64,000 bases of DNA from Peptacetobacter sp900550335 (GTDB lineage: Bacteria; Bacillota; Clostridia; Peptostreptococcales; Peptostreptococcaceae): assembly GCF_047528295.1 (NCBI RefSeq), contig NZ_CP180001.1, forward strand, positions 496,001 through 560,000, written 5' to 3'. Of the stretch, positions 53,161 to 62,995 are shown in pieces (within the stretch, counting starts at the first letter, position 1; each line of letters opens with the position of its first letter). The translations under genes were made by a program, and so were the position numbers. The notes beneath the pieces are model-generated. The model had not been told where the DNA came from. It was given only the letters and a program-made list of their open reading frames with translations, and did no database searches.

Positions 53161-54390
53161 CTAAAATGCCCAGTTTCCTTTTTTGAATATAGCAACTTCT
53201 TCTCCATTTTTAGTTATTCCTGTTATATCCATATCTGCAGATCCAACCATGAAATCTACATGAGTTAAACTATCATTAACACCTAATTTATCTAAATCTT
53301 CTTCTTTTAAGTCATTTCCATTTTCTATGCAGCTTCTATAAGCAGAACCTATAGCTAAATGACAAGAAGCATTTTCATCAAATAGAGTAGTGTAGAATAC
53401 TGTATTTGTATTTGATATTGGTGAATCATAAGGAACTAATGCAACCTCACCTATGTAGTGTGAACCTTCATCAGTTTCTATTAGATTTTTAAGAGTTTCG
53501 TATCCTTTTTCAGCTGTAAAGTCTACTATTCTTCCGTTTTCAAATGTTATTGTGAAATCGTCTATTACATTACCACCAAATACTAATGGTTTTGTACTAG
53601 CTACAGTTCCGTTTACACCAAATTTATGAGGCATTCCATATATTTCTTCTGTTGGTATATTTGGTACGAAAGATACTCCATTTGGATCTTTTGCATCTCC
53701 ACTTAACCAAATATGTCCTTCTGGTAAATCTATTGAAAGATTTGTTTTAGCTGATGAGTATTTTAATGTTTTGAAATCTGATTCGTTTAAGAAGTCAGTT
53801 CTTTTTTTAAGATTTGCTATATGTTCGTTCCAAGCATCTACAGGAGATTCTAAATCTGCTCTAGTACACTGGAATATTCCTTCCCATAGTTTTTCTACAG
53901 CTTTTTCTTCAGAGCAATTAGGGTATACTTTTTTAGCCCAGTTTACAGAAGGACAAGCAACTATACTCCACTTACATCTGTCTGTTAATGTATAAGATCT
54001 CCATTCTTTAAGTGCTTTTCCAGAAGCTTTCTGGAAGTTTGCTATTCTCTGAGGGTCAACACCTTTAAGAAGGTCTGGGTCTTGAGCAACTACTGTTAAG
54101 AAAGAGCCACCTTCTTTTGCTATCTGAGTATATTTATCTGCCTGCCACTGAGGATATTCGTTAAATGATTCATCTGGGGCCATGTTGTAAGTTAGTTTAG
54201 AGCATTCATCATCGCTCCACTCTACATACACATGTTTTGCTCCACATTCGTATGCATATTTAACTGCTTTTCTTACAAAATCGGCACAGTCTATAGGAGA
54301 ACGAACAAGTAAAGTTTCTCCAGGCTGAACATTCATCCCAACTTTTATTGATAGTTCAGCATATTTGTCTAAATTTCTTTCAAAATTCAT
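53161..54390 (-). CDS. M29-family aminopeptidase (AmpS/PepS type)
   Basis: 409 residues, the family length. Metal-ligand regions are HVYVEWSDDECSKL, DLPEGHIWLSGDAKDPNGVSFVPNIPTEEIYGMP, EGSHYIGEVALVPYDSPIS, TLFDENASCHLAIGSAY and SLTHVDFMVGSADMDITG. It is a cytoplasmic exopeptidase. Single gene with its own terminator. Confidence 0.95.
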   Translation of the reverse strand: MNFERNLDKYAELSIKVGMNVQPGETLLVRSPIDCADFVRKAVKYAYECGAKHVYVEWSDDECSKLTYNMAPDESFNEYPQWQADKYTQIAKEGGSFLTVVAQDPDLLKGVDPQRIANFQKASGKALKEWRSYTLTDRCKWSIVACPSVNWAKKVYPNCSEEKAVEKLWEGIFQCTRADLESPVDAWNEHIANLKKRTDFLNESDFKTLKYSSAKTNLSIDLPEGHIWLSGDAKDPNGVSFVPNIPTEEIYGMPHKFGVNGTVASTKPLVFGGNVIDDFTITFENGRIVDFTAEKGYETLKNLIETDEGSHYIGEVALVPYDSPISNTNTVFYTTLFDENASCHLAIGSAYRSCIENGNDLKEEDLDKLGVNDSLTHVDFMVGSADMDITGITKNGEEVAIFKKGNWAF

Positions 54391-54567
54391 TTTTTAATAC
54401 CTCCAACCAAGTTATATTTGTATGTTTTAATTATATCACTTTGAAAAATTAAGAGGTATATAAAAGAGTTATTCTACAGTTGCACTATATACAAATTTAT
54501 GAAAAATAATTATAATGTATATGATAGAATAATTAGTTTTTTTGATTTTTTCGGGAGGATTTTTAAT

Positions 54568-55446
54568 ATGGAATTATGTGAAGCCATTTACTATAGAAAA
54601 ACAACTGAGTTCTTTTCAAATAAAAAACTCAAAGACCATTTAATAGAAGATGTTAGAAGAGCATGTAACAATATAACTTATATAAATGAGGATTTAAATA
54701 TACAGGCACATGTTATCGACAAGGGACATTTAATCCACTTTTTAATGGGGAAAGAATGCAAGATAAAAGCACCTCATTATATAGTTGTTACATCTGATGG
54801 AGGGAAAGACCATCTACAAAATGTAGGGTATGCTATGGAAGAGGTAGTTTTATTTATGACTAGTCTTGGAATAGCTACATGTTGGATAGATTCTCATCTT
54901 ACAAAAGCAGATATTTTAGACTGCCTAAAAACAGAAGAGGACGAAAGAGATTTTGTAAGAGATGAAGGTTTTGAAGTTGCAGAGATGATGAAAGATGCGG
55001 AATTAGATGAAAGTATAGGTGAGCCATGTATAATAATTGCATTTGGTATGCCTATAAAATCAGAGCCATTATTTAGAACAAGATTTGCCATACCAGACAG
55101 AAGAAATATTTCTAAAATCTCTAAAGGAATGAAAGGCGAATGGGAAGAAGTGATGGAGCTTATAAGACGTGCACCATCTGTTAAAAATACACAACCTTGG
55201 TATGTTTTAAGAGATAAAAAGGGAATTCATTTCTTTGAAAAAGTTCCTAAAAAAGCAGCACTTAGAGATATGAGTAAGATTAGTATGGGAATAGCATTAA
55301 AGCATTTTGACTTAGCTTGTAGAGAAAAAGGAATGACGGTTGTCTACAAGGACATGAATTTAAGAAATAGAATAGGTGGAAGAGAGTATTTTATATCAGC
55401 AGAGCCAAGAAACTATGTTGCTGACGATTTAGACGATGAAGAGTAA
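54568..55446 (+). CDS. Nitroreductase-family protein
   Basis: 292 residues from the ATG after GGGAGG; the longer frame is rejected because its extra 23 residues lie upstream of the ribosome site. ELCEAIYYRKTTEFFS starts a nitroreductase-like fold; the GIATCWIDS and RRAPSVKNTQPWYVLRDKKGIHFF motifs are typical of the flavin-binding TM nitroreductase group. The substrate is unknown. The C-terminal end is acidic. Confidence 0.85.
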   Translation: MELCEAIYYRKTTEFFSNKKLKDHLIEDVRRACNNITYINEDLNIQAHVIDKGHLIHFLMGKECKIKAPHYIVVTSDGGKDHLQNVGYAMEEVVLFMTSLGIATCWIDSHLTKADILDCLKTEEDERDFVRDEGFEVAEMMKDAELDESIGEPCIIIAFGMPIKSEPLFRTRFAIPDRRNISKISKGMKGEWEEVMELIRRAPSVKNTQPWYVLRDKKGIHFFEKVPKKAALRDMSKISMGIALKHFDLACREKGMTVVYKDMNLRNRIGGREYFISAEPRNYVADDLDDEE

Positions 55447-55586
55447 AATTATGAAAAAATGTAGTAATAATTGCCATAAATAACATAATAATATCCAAAT
55501 TTATTGGAAAACGATGTATAATATAAGAGTAATGTACTTTTCATAAAAAATAAAAACCTTAATTAAAGAAGAGGATTAATAAGTTA

Positions 55587-55616
55587 TTGACATATAAACT
55601 CTTAAATGGTTATAAT
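55587..55616 (+). promoter_or_regulatory. Promoter of the pyrF-carAB operon
   Basis: Perfect TTGACA (55587) and TATAAT (55611) with an 18-bp spacer. Confidence 0.8.
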
Positions 55617-55679
55617 GGTATAAATACTAAAATAATTAAATTAGAAGAAATAAAAATATTTATGATAAAGTCTTTTAAG

Positions 55680-55774
55680 CTAGTCCAGAGAGACTGGGAA
55701 AGATATCTCATAGCGTTTTTTTGTTATGGAAAGATAAAATCCTTATGCCTCTTTTTGTGGTATAAGGATTTTTT
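55680..55774 (+). promoter_or_regulatory. PyrR-type attenuator leader
   Basis: CTAGTCCAGAGAGACTGGG is a close match to the PyrR-binding anti-antiterminator loop. It is followed by a terminator AATCCTTATGCC/GGTATAAGGATT plus T6 (55736-55774). PyrR with UMP would favour termination before pyrF. The region 55447-55823 otherwise has no gene. Confidence 0.75.
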
Positions 55775-55823
55775 GTGTATTACGAGGCTTTGTTAAAAAC
55801 TAATGAAGAGGAGAATAATAGAT

Positions 55824-56540
55824 ATGGTCAATGGAAAAGAAAAACTGATAGTGGCAATTGACACTGACAATTTCGAAAAAGCAAAAGAAATGATAGACAA
55901 ATTAGAAGATAGCGTAGATATATTCAAAGTTGGTCTAGAACAGTATGTTGCTACAAGAGGTAAAACTCTTGATTATTTAAAAGAAAAAGGGAAAAAAGTA
56001 TTCCTAGATTTAAAATTCCACGATATACCAAATACTATGAAAAGTGCAGTAAAAGCAGCAGTTAGAGATAATGTTTGGCTAATGACTATACATGTTTCTG
56101 ATATGGAAGGTATGAGACAGTGTGCGGAAATAGCTAAAGAAGAAGCTGCAAGACTTAATATAGAAAAACCATTAATAGTTGGTGTTACAGTACTTACATC
56201 ATTAAGTAATGAAGACCTTGAAGACATAGGATGCAGTATGACTGCTGAAGAATTAGTTATAAAGAGAGCAAAATTAGCTCAGAAAGCTGGAATAGACGGT
56301 GTTGTTTGTTCAGCTAGAGAAGTAGACAAAATAGTAGAAATATGCGGAGATGATTTTGTTACAGTTTGCCCTGGTATAAGACCTGCAACAGCAGCAGTTG
56401 GGGATCAGAAAAGAGTAGTAACTCCTTCAGATGCAATAAGAAGAGGAGCTAAATATATAGTTGTAGGAAGACCTATCACACAGGCTGAAAATCCTAAAGA
56501 AGCAGCTGAAAGTATAGTAAGAGAAATAGAAAATGCGTAG
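55824..56540 (+). CDS. pyrF: Orotidine-5'-phosphate decarboxylase
   Basis: 238 residues from the ATG 10 bp after GAGGAG (the upstream ATG at 55803 overlaps it). Signature VFLDLKFHDIPNTMKSAVKA, then CPGIRPATAAVGDQKRV and KYIVVGRPITQAENP are the OMP decarboxylase motifs. It performs the last step of UMP synthesis and is first in the operon with carA-carB. Confidence 0.96.
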   Translation: MVNGKEKLIVAIDTDNFEKAKEMIDKLEDSVDIFKVGLEQYVATRGKTLDYLKEKGKKVFLDLKFHDIPNTMKSAVKAAVRDNVWLMTIHVSDMEGMRQCAEIAKEEAARLNIEKPLIVGVTVLTSLSNEDLEDIGCSMTAEELVIKRAKLAQKAGIDGVVCSAREVDKIVEICGDDFVTVCPGIRPATAAVGDQKRVVTPSDAIRRGAKYIVVGRPITQAENPKEAAESIVREIENA

Positions 56541-56554
56541 GGGGTAAATCCAAT

Positions 56555-57595
56555 ATGAAATGCAAATTAATATTAGAAAACGGAACAGTTTTTGAAGGAA
56601 AGGCTTTTGGATATGAAAAAGAAACTGTAGGAGAAGTAGTATTTAATACTTCAATGGCAGGTTATGAAGAGCTTCTTACTGACCCAACTTACAGAGGCCA
56701 GTTCGTAGTAATGACTTATCCATTAGTAGGAAACTATGGAATAAACTTAGAAGATGTAGAATCTAATGGAGTGCATGCAAAAGCACTTATAGTTAGAAAT
56801 AAATGTGACAGTCCTAACAACTTCAGATGTGAAATGGACTTAGCTACATACATGAAACAGAACAAAATAGTAGGTATAGAAGGTATAGATACTAGAGCAC
56901 TTACTAAAATGATAACAGCTAATGGAACAATGAAAGCTGTTATAGCTTATGAAGATAAAGATGAAACAGAATTAAAAGAAAAATTCGCTTCTTACTGCAA
57001 CAAAGATGCTGTTAAAGAAGTAACTTGCAAAGATGTTAAAAAAATAGATGGAACAGGAAGAAGAGTAGCTATATTAGATTTAGGTGTTAAAAATAGTGTT
57101 GTTGAAGCACTTAAAGCATACGGATGTGATATAACAATATTCCCAGCTACTACTCCAGCTGAAAAAATACTTAGTGTAAATCCAGACGTTGTATTATTAT
57201 CAAATGGACCTGGAAATCCAGAAGATGCTGACTTTGCAGTTGAAGCAGCTAAAAAAATAGCAGGTGTTAAACCACTTGTAGGTATAGGTCTAGGACATCA
57301 GGTTATAGCTTTAGCTCTTGGTGGAAAAATAGGTAAATTACCATTTGGACATAGAGGAGCAAGTGTTCCAGTTAAAAATATGGAAACAGGTAGAGTATTA
57401 ATAACTACTCAGCACCATGGATTCAATATAACTGAAATGCCTGAAAACACAGAAGTAACTTATACAAGTCTTAACGATGGATCTATAGAAGGTTTAAAAC
57501 ATAAAGAACTTCCTATAATGAGTGTACAGTTTATACCAGCATTCACATCAACAGACGACAAAGAATGCGTATATGGTAAATTCCTTGCATTATAA
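56555..57595 (+). CDS. carA: Carbamoyl-phosphate synthase small subunit with a dead glutaminase triad
   Basis: 346 residues. The N-terminal domain (FNTSMAGYEELLTDPTYRGQFV) is normal and LSNGPGNPEDADFA is retained. The catalytic Cys of GICLGHQ is Gly245 (GIGLGHQ), and the His-x-Glu of VQYHPEA is replaced by Ile327 and Ala329 (VQFIPAF). All three glutaminase residues are therefore missing, with the oxyanion and LGHQ frame kept. It can still structure CarB but should not release ammonia from glutamine. Confidence 0.95.
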   Translation: MKCKLILENGTVFEGKAFGYEKETVGEVVFNTSMAGYEELLTDPTYRGQFVVMTYPLVGNYGINLEDVESNGVHAKALIVRNKCDSPNNFRCEMDLATYMKQNKIVGIEGIDTRALTKMITANGTMKAVIAYEDKDETELKEKFASYCNKDAVKEVTCKDVKKIDGTGRRVAILDLGVKNSVVEALKAYGCDITIFPATTPAEKILSVNPDVVLLSNGPGNPEDADFAVEAAKKIAGVKPLVGIGLGHQVIALALGGKIGKLPFGHRGASVPVKNMETGRVLITTQHHGFNITEMPENTEVTYTSLNDGSIEGLKHKELPIMSVQFIPAFTSTDDKECVYGKFLAL

Positions 57596-57663
57596 TAGAT
57601 AAGATTATAATAGAGACGATATAGATTAAGAAAAATAAAAAACGGATTAAAGGAGAGAATGTT

Positions 57664-60600
57664 ATGCCTAAAATAGATAGTATAAAGAAAACATTAGTAC
57701 TTGGGTCAGGACCTATAATAATAGGACAGGCTGCAGAGTTCGACTATTCTGGAACTCAGGCTTGTCAGGCTTTAAAAGAAGAAGGGATAGAAGTTGTATT
57801 AATAAACTCTAACCCAGCTACAATAATGACAGATAAAGAAATAGCAGACAAAATATATATAGAACCACTTACTTTAGAATTCATAGAAAAAATAATAGAA
57901 AAAGAAAGACCAGACAGTTTACTTGCAGGAATGGGTGGACAGACAGGACTTAACTTAGCAGTTGAATTATACGAAAGTGGAATACTTGATAAATACGGAG
58001 TTAAAGTAATAGGTACTTCTGTTGAATCTATCAAAAAAGGTGAAGATAGAGATATATTCAGAGAAGTAATGAAAGAAATAAACCAGCCAGTTATAGAAAG
58101 TGATATAGTAACTACTCTTGAAGATGGTTTAGCTTATGCTAATAAAATAGGTTATCCATTAGTAGTTAGACCTGCTTATACACTAGGAGGAACTGGTGGT
58201 GGTATAGCTGAAAACGAAGAAGAATTAAAAGAAATATTAGTTCACGGTTTACAGCTAAGTCCAGTTAGCCAGGTACTTTTAGAAAAAAGTATAAAAGGTT
58301 GGAAAGAAATAGAATACGAAGTAATGAGAGACAGCATAGGAAACAGCATAGTTATATGTAACATGGAAAATGTTGACCCTGTTGGTGTTCATACAGGAGA
58401 CAGTATAGTTGTTGCTCCAACTCAGACATTAAGTGCTAAAGAATGTGCAATGCTTAAAAAAGCATCTCTTGATATATTAAATGCAGTAGAAGTTCAGGGT
58501 GGATGTAACGTACAGTTCGCACTTAACCCAGATAGTTTCGAATACGCTGTTATAGAAATAAACCCAAGGGTTTCAAGATCATCAGCACTAGCATCAAAAG
58601 CAACTGGTTATCCAATAGCAAAAGTTTCTGCTAAGATAGCTCTTGGATATACATTAGATGAAATAGAAAATGCAGTAACTAAAAAGACTAAAGCTTGCTT
58701 CGAACCAAGTGTAGACTACGTAGTTGCTAAAATACCAAAATGGCCTTTCGATAAATTCAAGAAAGCTGATAAGAGATTAGGAACTAAGATGATGGCTACT
58801 GGAGAAATAATGAGTATAGGAAGCAACTTTGAAGCAGCTATACTTAAAGGTATAAGATCTCTAGAAATAGGAAAATATTCATTAGTTCATGCACCATCAG
58901 AACAGAGATCTCTAGAAGAATTAAAAGCTAGAGTAGTTGTTCCAGATGATGAAAGATTATTCGACATAGCTGAAATGATAAGAAGAGGCTACAAAGTTGA
59001 AATGATAGAACAGATAACTAAGATGGATAAATGGTTCTTAGATAGATTCAAATGGATAGTTGAACAGGAAGAAAAATTAAAAGGTATGAAAATAGAAGAC
59101 CTTACTAAAGAATATCTTCTTGAATTAAAGAAAAAAGGATTCTCTGATAAAGGTATATCTGACTTAATGAAAATAAACCCAGAGCAGTTATACGAATTAA
59201 GAATGCTTTACAATATAAAACCAGCTTACAAAATGGTTGATACATGCGCTGGAGAAGTAGATGCATTATCTCCATACTACTACTCAACTTATGAAGAATA
59301 CGATGAAGCAACAGTAAGCGATAAGAAAAAAGTTATAGTTCTTGGTTCTGGTCCAATAAGAATAGGACAGGGTATAGAATTCGACTACTGCTCAGTTCAC
59401 TGTGTTAAATCATTAAGAAAACAGGGAATAGAAACAATAATAATAAACAACAACCCTGAAACTGTATCAACAGACTTCGATACTTCTGATAAATTATACT
59501 TCGAACCATTAACAGAAGAAGAAGTTCTTAACATAATAGAAAAAGAAAATCCAGACGGAGTTATACTTCAGTTCGGTGGACAGACTGCTATAAAACTAGC
59601 TAAATTCCTTCACGAAAAGAATATACCAATATTAGGTACTGATTTCGAAGATATAGATGCAGCTGAAGATAGAGAAAAATTCGATGAATTACTAGAAAGA
59701 TTAGACATAAACAGACCAAAAGGTAGAGGTGTATGGACTGTTGAAGAAGGTCTTGAAGTTGCTCACAACTTAGGATTCCCAGTACTTGTTAGACCATCAT
59801 ACGTACTTGGTGGACAGGGTATGGAAATAACTTACGATGAAGCTAGATTAGTTCAGTACTTAGAAGCAGCATTCGAAAGAGATAGCAAAAACCCAGTTCT
59901 TATAGATAAATACTTAACTGGTAGAGAAATAGAAGTTGACGCTATATGCGATAAAGAAGATATATTAATACCTGGTATAATGGAACACCTTGAAAGAGCA
60001 GGGGTTCACTCTGGAGACAGTATAACAATGTACCCAAGCCAGAATATATCTGACAGAATAAAAGAAAAAATATTAGACTACACTAAAAAAATAGCTCTAG
60101 ACCTAAATGTTATAGGTATGGTTAATATCCAGTTCATAGAATTCCAGAATGAATTATACATAATAGAAGTTAACCCAAGAGCAAGTAGAACTGTACCATA
60201 CATATCAAAAGTTTCAGGTGTGCCAATAGTAGACCTTGCAACTAAATGTATGTTAGGTGCTAAATTAAAAGACCTTGGATACGGAACAGGAGTATACAAA
60301 ACTCCAGATATAGTATCTGTTAAAGTACCAGTATTCTCAATGGCAAAACTTGCGCAGGTTGAAGTATCACTAGGGCCTGAAATGAAATCAACAGGGGAAG
60401 TTCTTGGAGTAGGTGCTAACTTAGAAGAAGCATTATACAAAGGATTCCTTGCAGCTGGTAAAGGTATAGCTGATGAAAGAGGTTGCGTACTTGCTACAAT
60501 AAACAACCACGATAAAGAAGAGTTCATAGAAATAGCTAAAGATATGAAAGAGCTTGGATATACTTTCATGGCTACAGAAGGAACAGCTAAAGCATTAAGA

Positions 60601-60873
60601 GAAAACGGAATAGAAGTTGAAACTGTAAATAGAGTAGAAGAAGCTAGACCAAATATACTTGACGCTATAAGAAATAAACAGGTAGATATGGTTATAAATA
60701 CTCCTACAAAAGGTAACGACTCTAATAGAGATGGATTCAAGATAAGAAGAACAGCTATAGAATTCTCTACAGAAGTTATGACTTCTCTTGATACATTAAA
60801 AGCAATGGTAGATGTTAAGAAACAGCATATAGATAAAGATACGCTAAAAGTTTACAACATATCAGAAATATAA
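57664..60873 (+). CDS. carB: Carbamoyl-phosphate synthase large subunit
   Basis: 1069 residues. Two ATP-grasp halves are seen, starting VLGSGPIIIGQAAEFDYSGT and VLGSGPIRIGQGIEFDYCSV, followed by a C-terminal MGS-like allosteric domain (from about 925). Bicarbonate and carbamate phosphorylation motifs (RPAYTLGGTGGG and RPSYVLGGQGME) are intact, so the enzyme should be active if ammonia enters directly. Codon use indicates high expression. Confidence 0.97.
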   Translation: MPKIDSIKKTLVLGSGPIIIGQAAEFDYSGTQACQALKEEGIEVVLINSNPATIMTDKEIADKIYIEPLTLEFIEKIIEKERPDSLLAGMGGQTGLNLAVELYESGILDKYGVKVIGTSVESIKKGEDRDIFREVMKEINQPVIESDIVTTLEDGLAYANKIGYPLVVRPAYTLGGTGGGIAENEEELKEILVHGLQLSPVSQVLLEKSIKGWKEIEYEVMRDSIGNSIVICNMENVDPVGVHTGDSIVVAPTQTLSAKECAMLKKASLDILNAVEVQGGCNVQFALNPDSFEYAVIEINPRVSRSSALASKATGYPIAKVSAKIALGYTLDEIENAVTKKTKACFEPSVDYVVAKIPKWPFDKFKKADKRLGTKMMATGEIMSIGSNFEAAILKGIRSLEIGKYSLVHAPSEQRSLEELKARVVVPDDERLFDIAEMIRRGYKVEMIEQITKMDKWFLDRFKWIVEQEEKLKGMKIEDLTKEYLLELKKKGFSDKGISDLMKINPEQLYELRMLYNIKPAYKMVDTCAGEVDALSPYYYSTYEEYDEATVSDKKKVIVLGSGPIRIGQGIEFDYCSVHCVKSLRKQGIETIIINNNPETVSTDFDTSDKLYFEPLTEEEVLNIIEKENPDGVILQFGGQTAIKLAKFLHEKNIPILGTDFEDIDAAEDREKFDELLERLDINRPKGRGVWTVEEGLEVAHNLGFPVLVRPSYVLGGQGMEITYDEARLVQYLEAAFERDSKNPVLIDKYLTGREIEVDAICDKEDILIPGIMEHLERAGVHSGDSITMYPSQNISDRIKEKILDYTKKIALDLNVIGMVNIQFIEFQNELYIIEVNPRASRTVPYISKVSGVPIVDLATKCMLGAKLKDLGYGTGVYKTPDIVSVKVPVFSMAKLAQVEVSLGPEMKSTGEVLGVGANLEEALYKGFLAAGKGIADERGCVLATINNHDKEEFIEIAKDMKELGYTFMATEGTAKALRENGIEVETVNRVEEARPNILDAIRNKQVDMVINTPTKGNDSNRDGFKIRRTAIEFSTEVMTSLDTLKAMVDVKKQHIDKDTLKVYNISEI

Positions 60874-60888
60874 TTTAAAATTTATGGG

Positions 60889-60924
60889 TAGGCTGTCGCA
60901 ATATTTTGTGACAGCCTATTTTTA
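60889..60924 (+). terminator. Terminator of pyrF-carAB
   Basis: TAGGCTGTCGCA/TGTGACAGCCTA stem (one G-U), followed by TTTTTATT. Confidence 0.9.
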
Positions 60925-60926
60925 TT

Positions 60927-61048
60927 GCTTAGAGTTACAAATTAATTTTTACCTCCAGGCTTCAGCGCTACACCCATTTTTATAACACATTTAAATGATG
61001 TGTAGCGCTTGTAGATTGTCGGTTGAAAATTAATTTGTAATTCTAAGC
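60927..61048 (+). repeat. Foldback repeat, copy D
   Basis: Outer arms GCTTAGAGTTACAAATTAAT and ATTAATTTGTAATTCTAAGC pair almost perfectly. CCTCCAGGCTTCAGCG, inner stem GCTACAC/GTGTAGC around TATAACACATTTAAATG, and CGCTTGTAGATTGTCGG follow. It lies 3 bp after the carB terminator. The remaining 300 bp up to 61346 hold only a TATAAT at about 61260. Confidence 0.85.
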
Positions 61049-61346
61049 TTGATTATTTTATTTGACACAAAATATTTAAGACGCCATTTTCCAAAAATTG
61101 TTTTAAAATTATATTTCTGATTCTAGAAAATCTTTTAGTGTATTTTTTCTATATGTTGTTTTCTTTTGAGAAGATAGATGGTGGAAATAGATAATTTGAT
61201 TTAGTTTTAATTTATATGTTATTGGTGAGATAAAGTAGTGCAAATGGTTGTGTGTGTATGATATAATTAATAATTAGGTTAAAAAATGAGATGGAAAATA
61301 TTTTAAGAAATATAAATTTAATTAGATAAGAGAGAAGGAGGAAAAG

Positions 61347-62216
61347 ATGTTAATTTTAGCAGATAGTTGGAAAGATTATGAGCTTATAGACATGGGTAAC
61401 GGAGAGAAGCTAGAGAGATGGGGCGATATCGTCCTTAGAAGACCAGATCCACAGGTTGTTTGGCCAATGGAAAAGGAATGGTCATTATGGAAAAATCCAC
61501 ATGGACACTACCACAGAAGTAATAGAGGTGGAGGTTCTTGGGAGCAGAAGAAAAAATATCCAGAAAGTTGGACAATAAACTACAAGAATTTAAAATTCAA
61601 CATAAGACCTACAGGGTTTAAACACACAGGTCTTTTCCCAGAACAGGCAGCAAACTGGGATTGGATGATAGATAAAATAAAGAAAGCAAAAAGACCTATA
61701 AAGGTTTTAAATTTATTTGCATATACTGGTGGAGCAACTGTTGCTTGTGCTTCAGCTGGGGCAGAAGTTTGCCACGTTGATGCAGCAAAAGGTATGGTAA
61801 ACTGGGCAAAAGATAATATAGCATTATCTGGACTTCAGAATCAGACAGTAAGATTTATAGTAGATGATGTTGTTAAATTCGTTGAAAGAGAAATAAGAAG
61901 AGGAAGAAAATACGACGCTATAATAATGGACCCACCTTCATACGGAAGAGGACCAAAAGGTGAAGTATGGAAAATAGAAGATAAATTATACGATTTCGTT
62001 GAATTATGTATGGGTGTATTATCTGATGATCCATTATTCTTCTTAATAAACTCTTATACTACAGGATTTTCTCCAATAGTACTTGAAAACGTGCTTTCTA
62101 CTACTATAGGAAAGAAAGTAAAAGGCGGACAGATATACGGTGGAGAAGTTGGAATACCAGCGTCAAGAGATGGTAAAATACTTCCTTGTGGTATATTTGG
62201 TAGATGGGAGAGATAG
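61347..62216 (+). CDS. Class I SAM-dependent rRNA methyltransferase
   Basis: 289 residues, start after AAGGAGG. SAM-binding motif VLNLFAYTGGATVACASAGA, acidic loop HVDAAKGMVNWAKDN and catalytic-type MDPPSYGRGPKGEVWK match the RlmK-like large-subunit methyltransferase group. The target base cannot be given. It is 3 bp before the pseudouridine synthase gene. Confidence 0.87.
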   Translation: MLILADSWKDYELIDMGNGEKLERWGDIVLRRPDPQVVWPMEKEWSLWKNPHGHYHRSNRGGGSWEQKKKYPESWTINYKNLKFNIRPTGFKHTGLFPEQAANWDWMIDKIKKAKRPIKVLNLFAYTGGATVACASAGAEVCHVDAAKGMVNWAKDNIALSGLQNQTVRFIVDDVVKFVEREIRRGRKYDAIIMDPPSYGRGPKGEVWKIEDKLYDFVELCMGVLSDDPLFFLINSYTTGFSPIVLENVLSTTIGKKVKGGQIYGGEVGIPASRDGKILPCGIFGRWER

Positions 62217-62219
62217 TCT

Positions 62220-62900
62220 TTGGCTAGTGTAAATATAAATGTACTTTATGAAGATAATCATCTTTTAGTAGTTGAAAAGCCTGTAAATATTCTTTCTCAG
62301 GGGGATAATACAAATGATACGGATATGGTCAATCTGTTAAAGGCATATCTTAAAGAGAAGTATAATAAGCCGGGAAATGTTTATTTAGGGTTAGTTCATA
62401 GACTTGATAGACCTGTTGGAGGAGCAATGGTATTTGCTAAGACTTCTAAAGCAGCATCAAGACTTTCTGAGCAGGTTAGAAATAAGACGTTTAAAAAGAC
62501 TTATAGAGCGGTTATCAATGGAAAGATGAGAAAGCAGAGTGATACTTTAAAGGATTATCTTTATAAGAATAAGAAAACTAATATGGTAAGTGTGGTCTCT
62601 GAAAATCACAAGGATTCTAAGTATGCTGAGCTTAGCTACGAAACTCTAGCATTTAAGGATAAGATGAGTCTAGTTCAGATAGATTTAAAGACTGGTAGAC
62701 CACATCAGATTAGAGTTCAGTTTGCTTCAAGAAACAATCCTCTTGTTGGTGATCAGAGATATGGTAAAAATAGCAAGGTAGGTCAGCAGATAGCGCTTTG
62801 GTCTTATAAGATTGAGATAGTTCATCCTGTTACTAAAGAGAAGATGGAGTTTGTCTGTGAGCCACCAAAAGAATATCCATGGAATGTTTTTGATAAGTAA
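62220..62900 (+). CDS. RluA-family pseudouridine synthase
   Basis: 226 residues with a TTG start after GGGAGAG. The catalytic motif HRLDRPVGGAM (Asp63) and KTGRPHQIRVQFASRNNPLVGDQRYG are typical of RluA-type enzymes. No S4 domain is present. It probably modifies rRNA or tRNA, and is coupled to the preceding methyltransferase. Confidence 0.92.
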   Translation: MASVNINVLYEDNHLLVVEKPVNILSQGDNTNDTDMVNLLKAYLKEKYNKPGNVYLGLVHRLDRPVGGAMVFAKTSKAASRLSEQVRNKTFKKTYRAVINGKMRKQSDTLKDYLYKNKKTNMVSVVSENHKDSKYAELSYETLAFKDKMSLVQIDLKTGRPHQIRVQFASRNNPLVGDQRYGKNSKVGQQIALWSYKIEIVHPVTKEKMEFVCEPPKEYPWNVFDK

Positions 62901-62995
62901 TTAAAAATAAATTTATGGAAAAATTAAGCTAGTATGTATAAAATTTAATGTAATCGGCAAGAAAATGTATTTGATTAGAAAGGCTGATTGATTGT

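Noticed and set aside
55447..55586. Small gene between the nitroreductase and the pyr promoter
   Set aside because: Only very short frames without ribosome sites; no coding pattern.
55587..55796. 69-codon reading frame before pyrF
   Set aside because: It starts at the -35 box and spans the promoter, PyrR-binding loop and terminator; it is the leader, not a gene.
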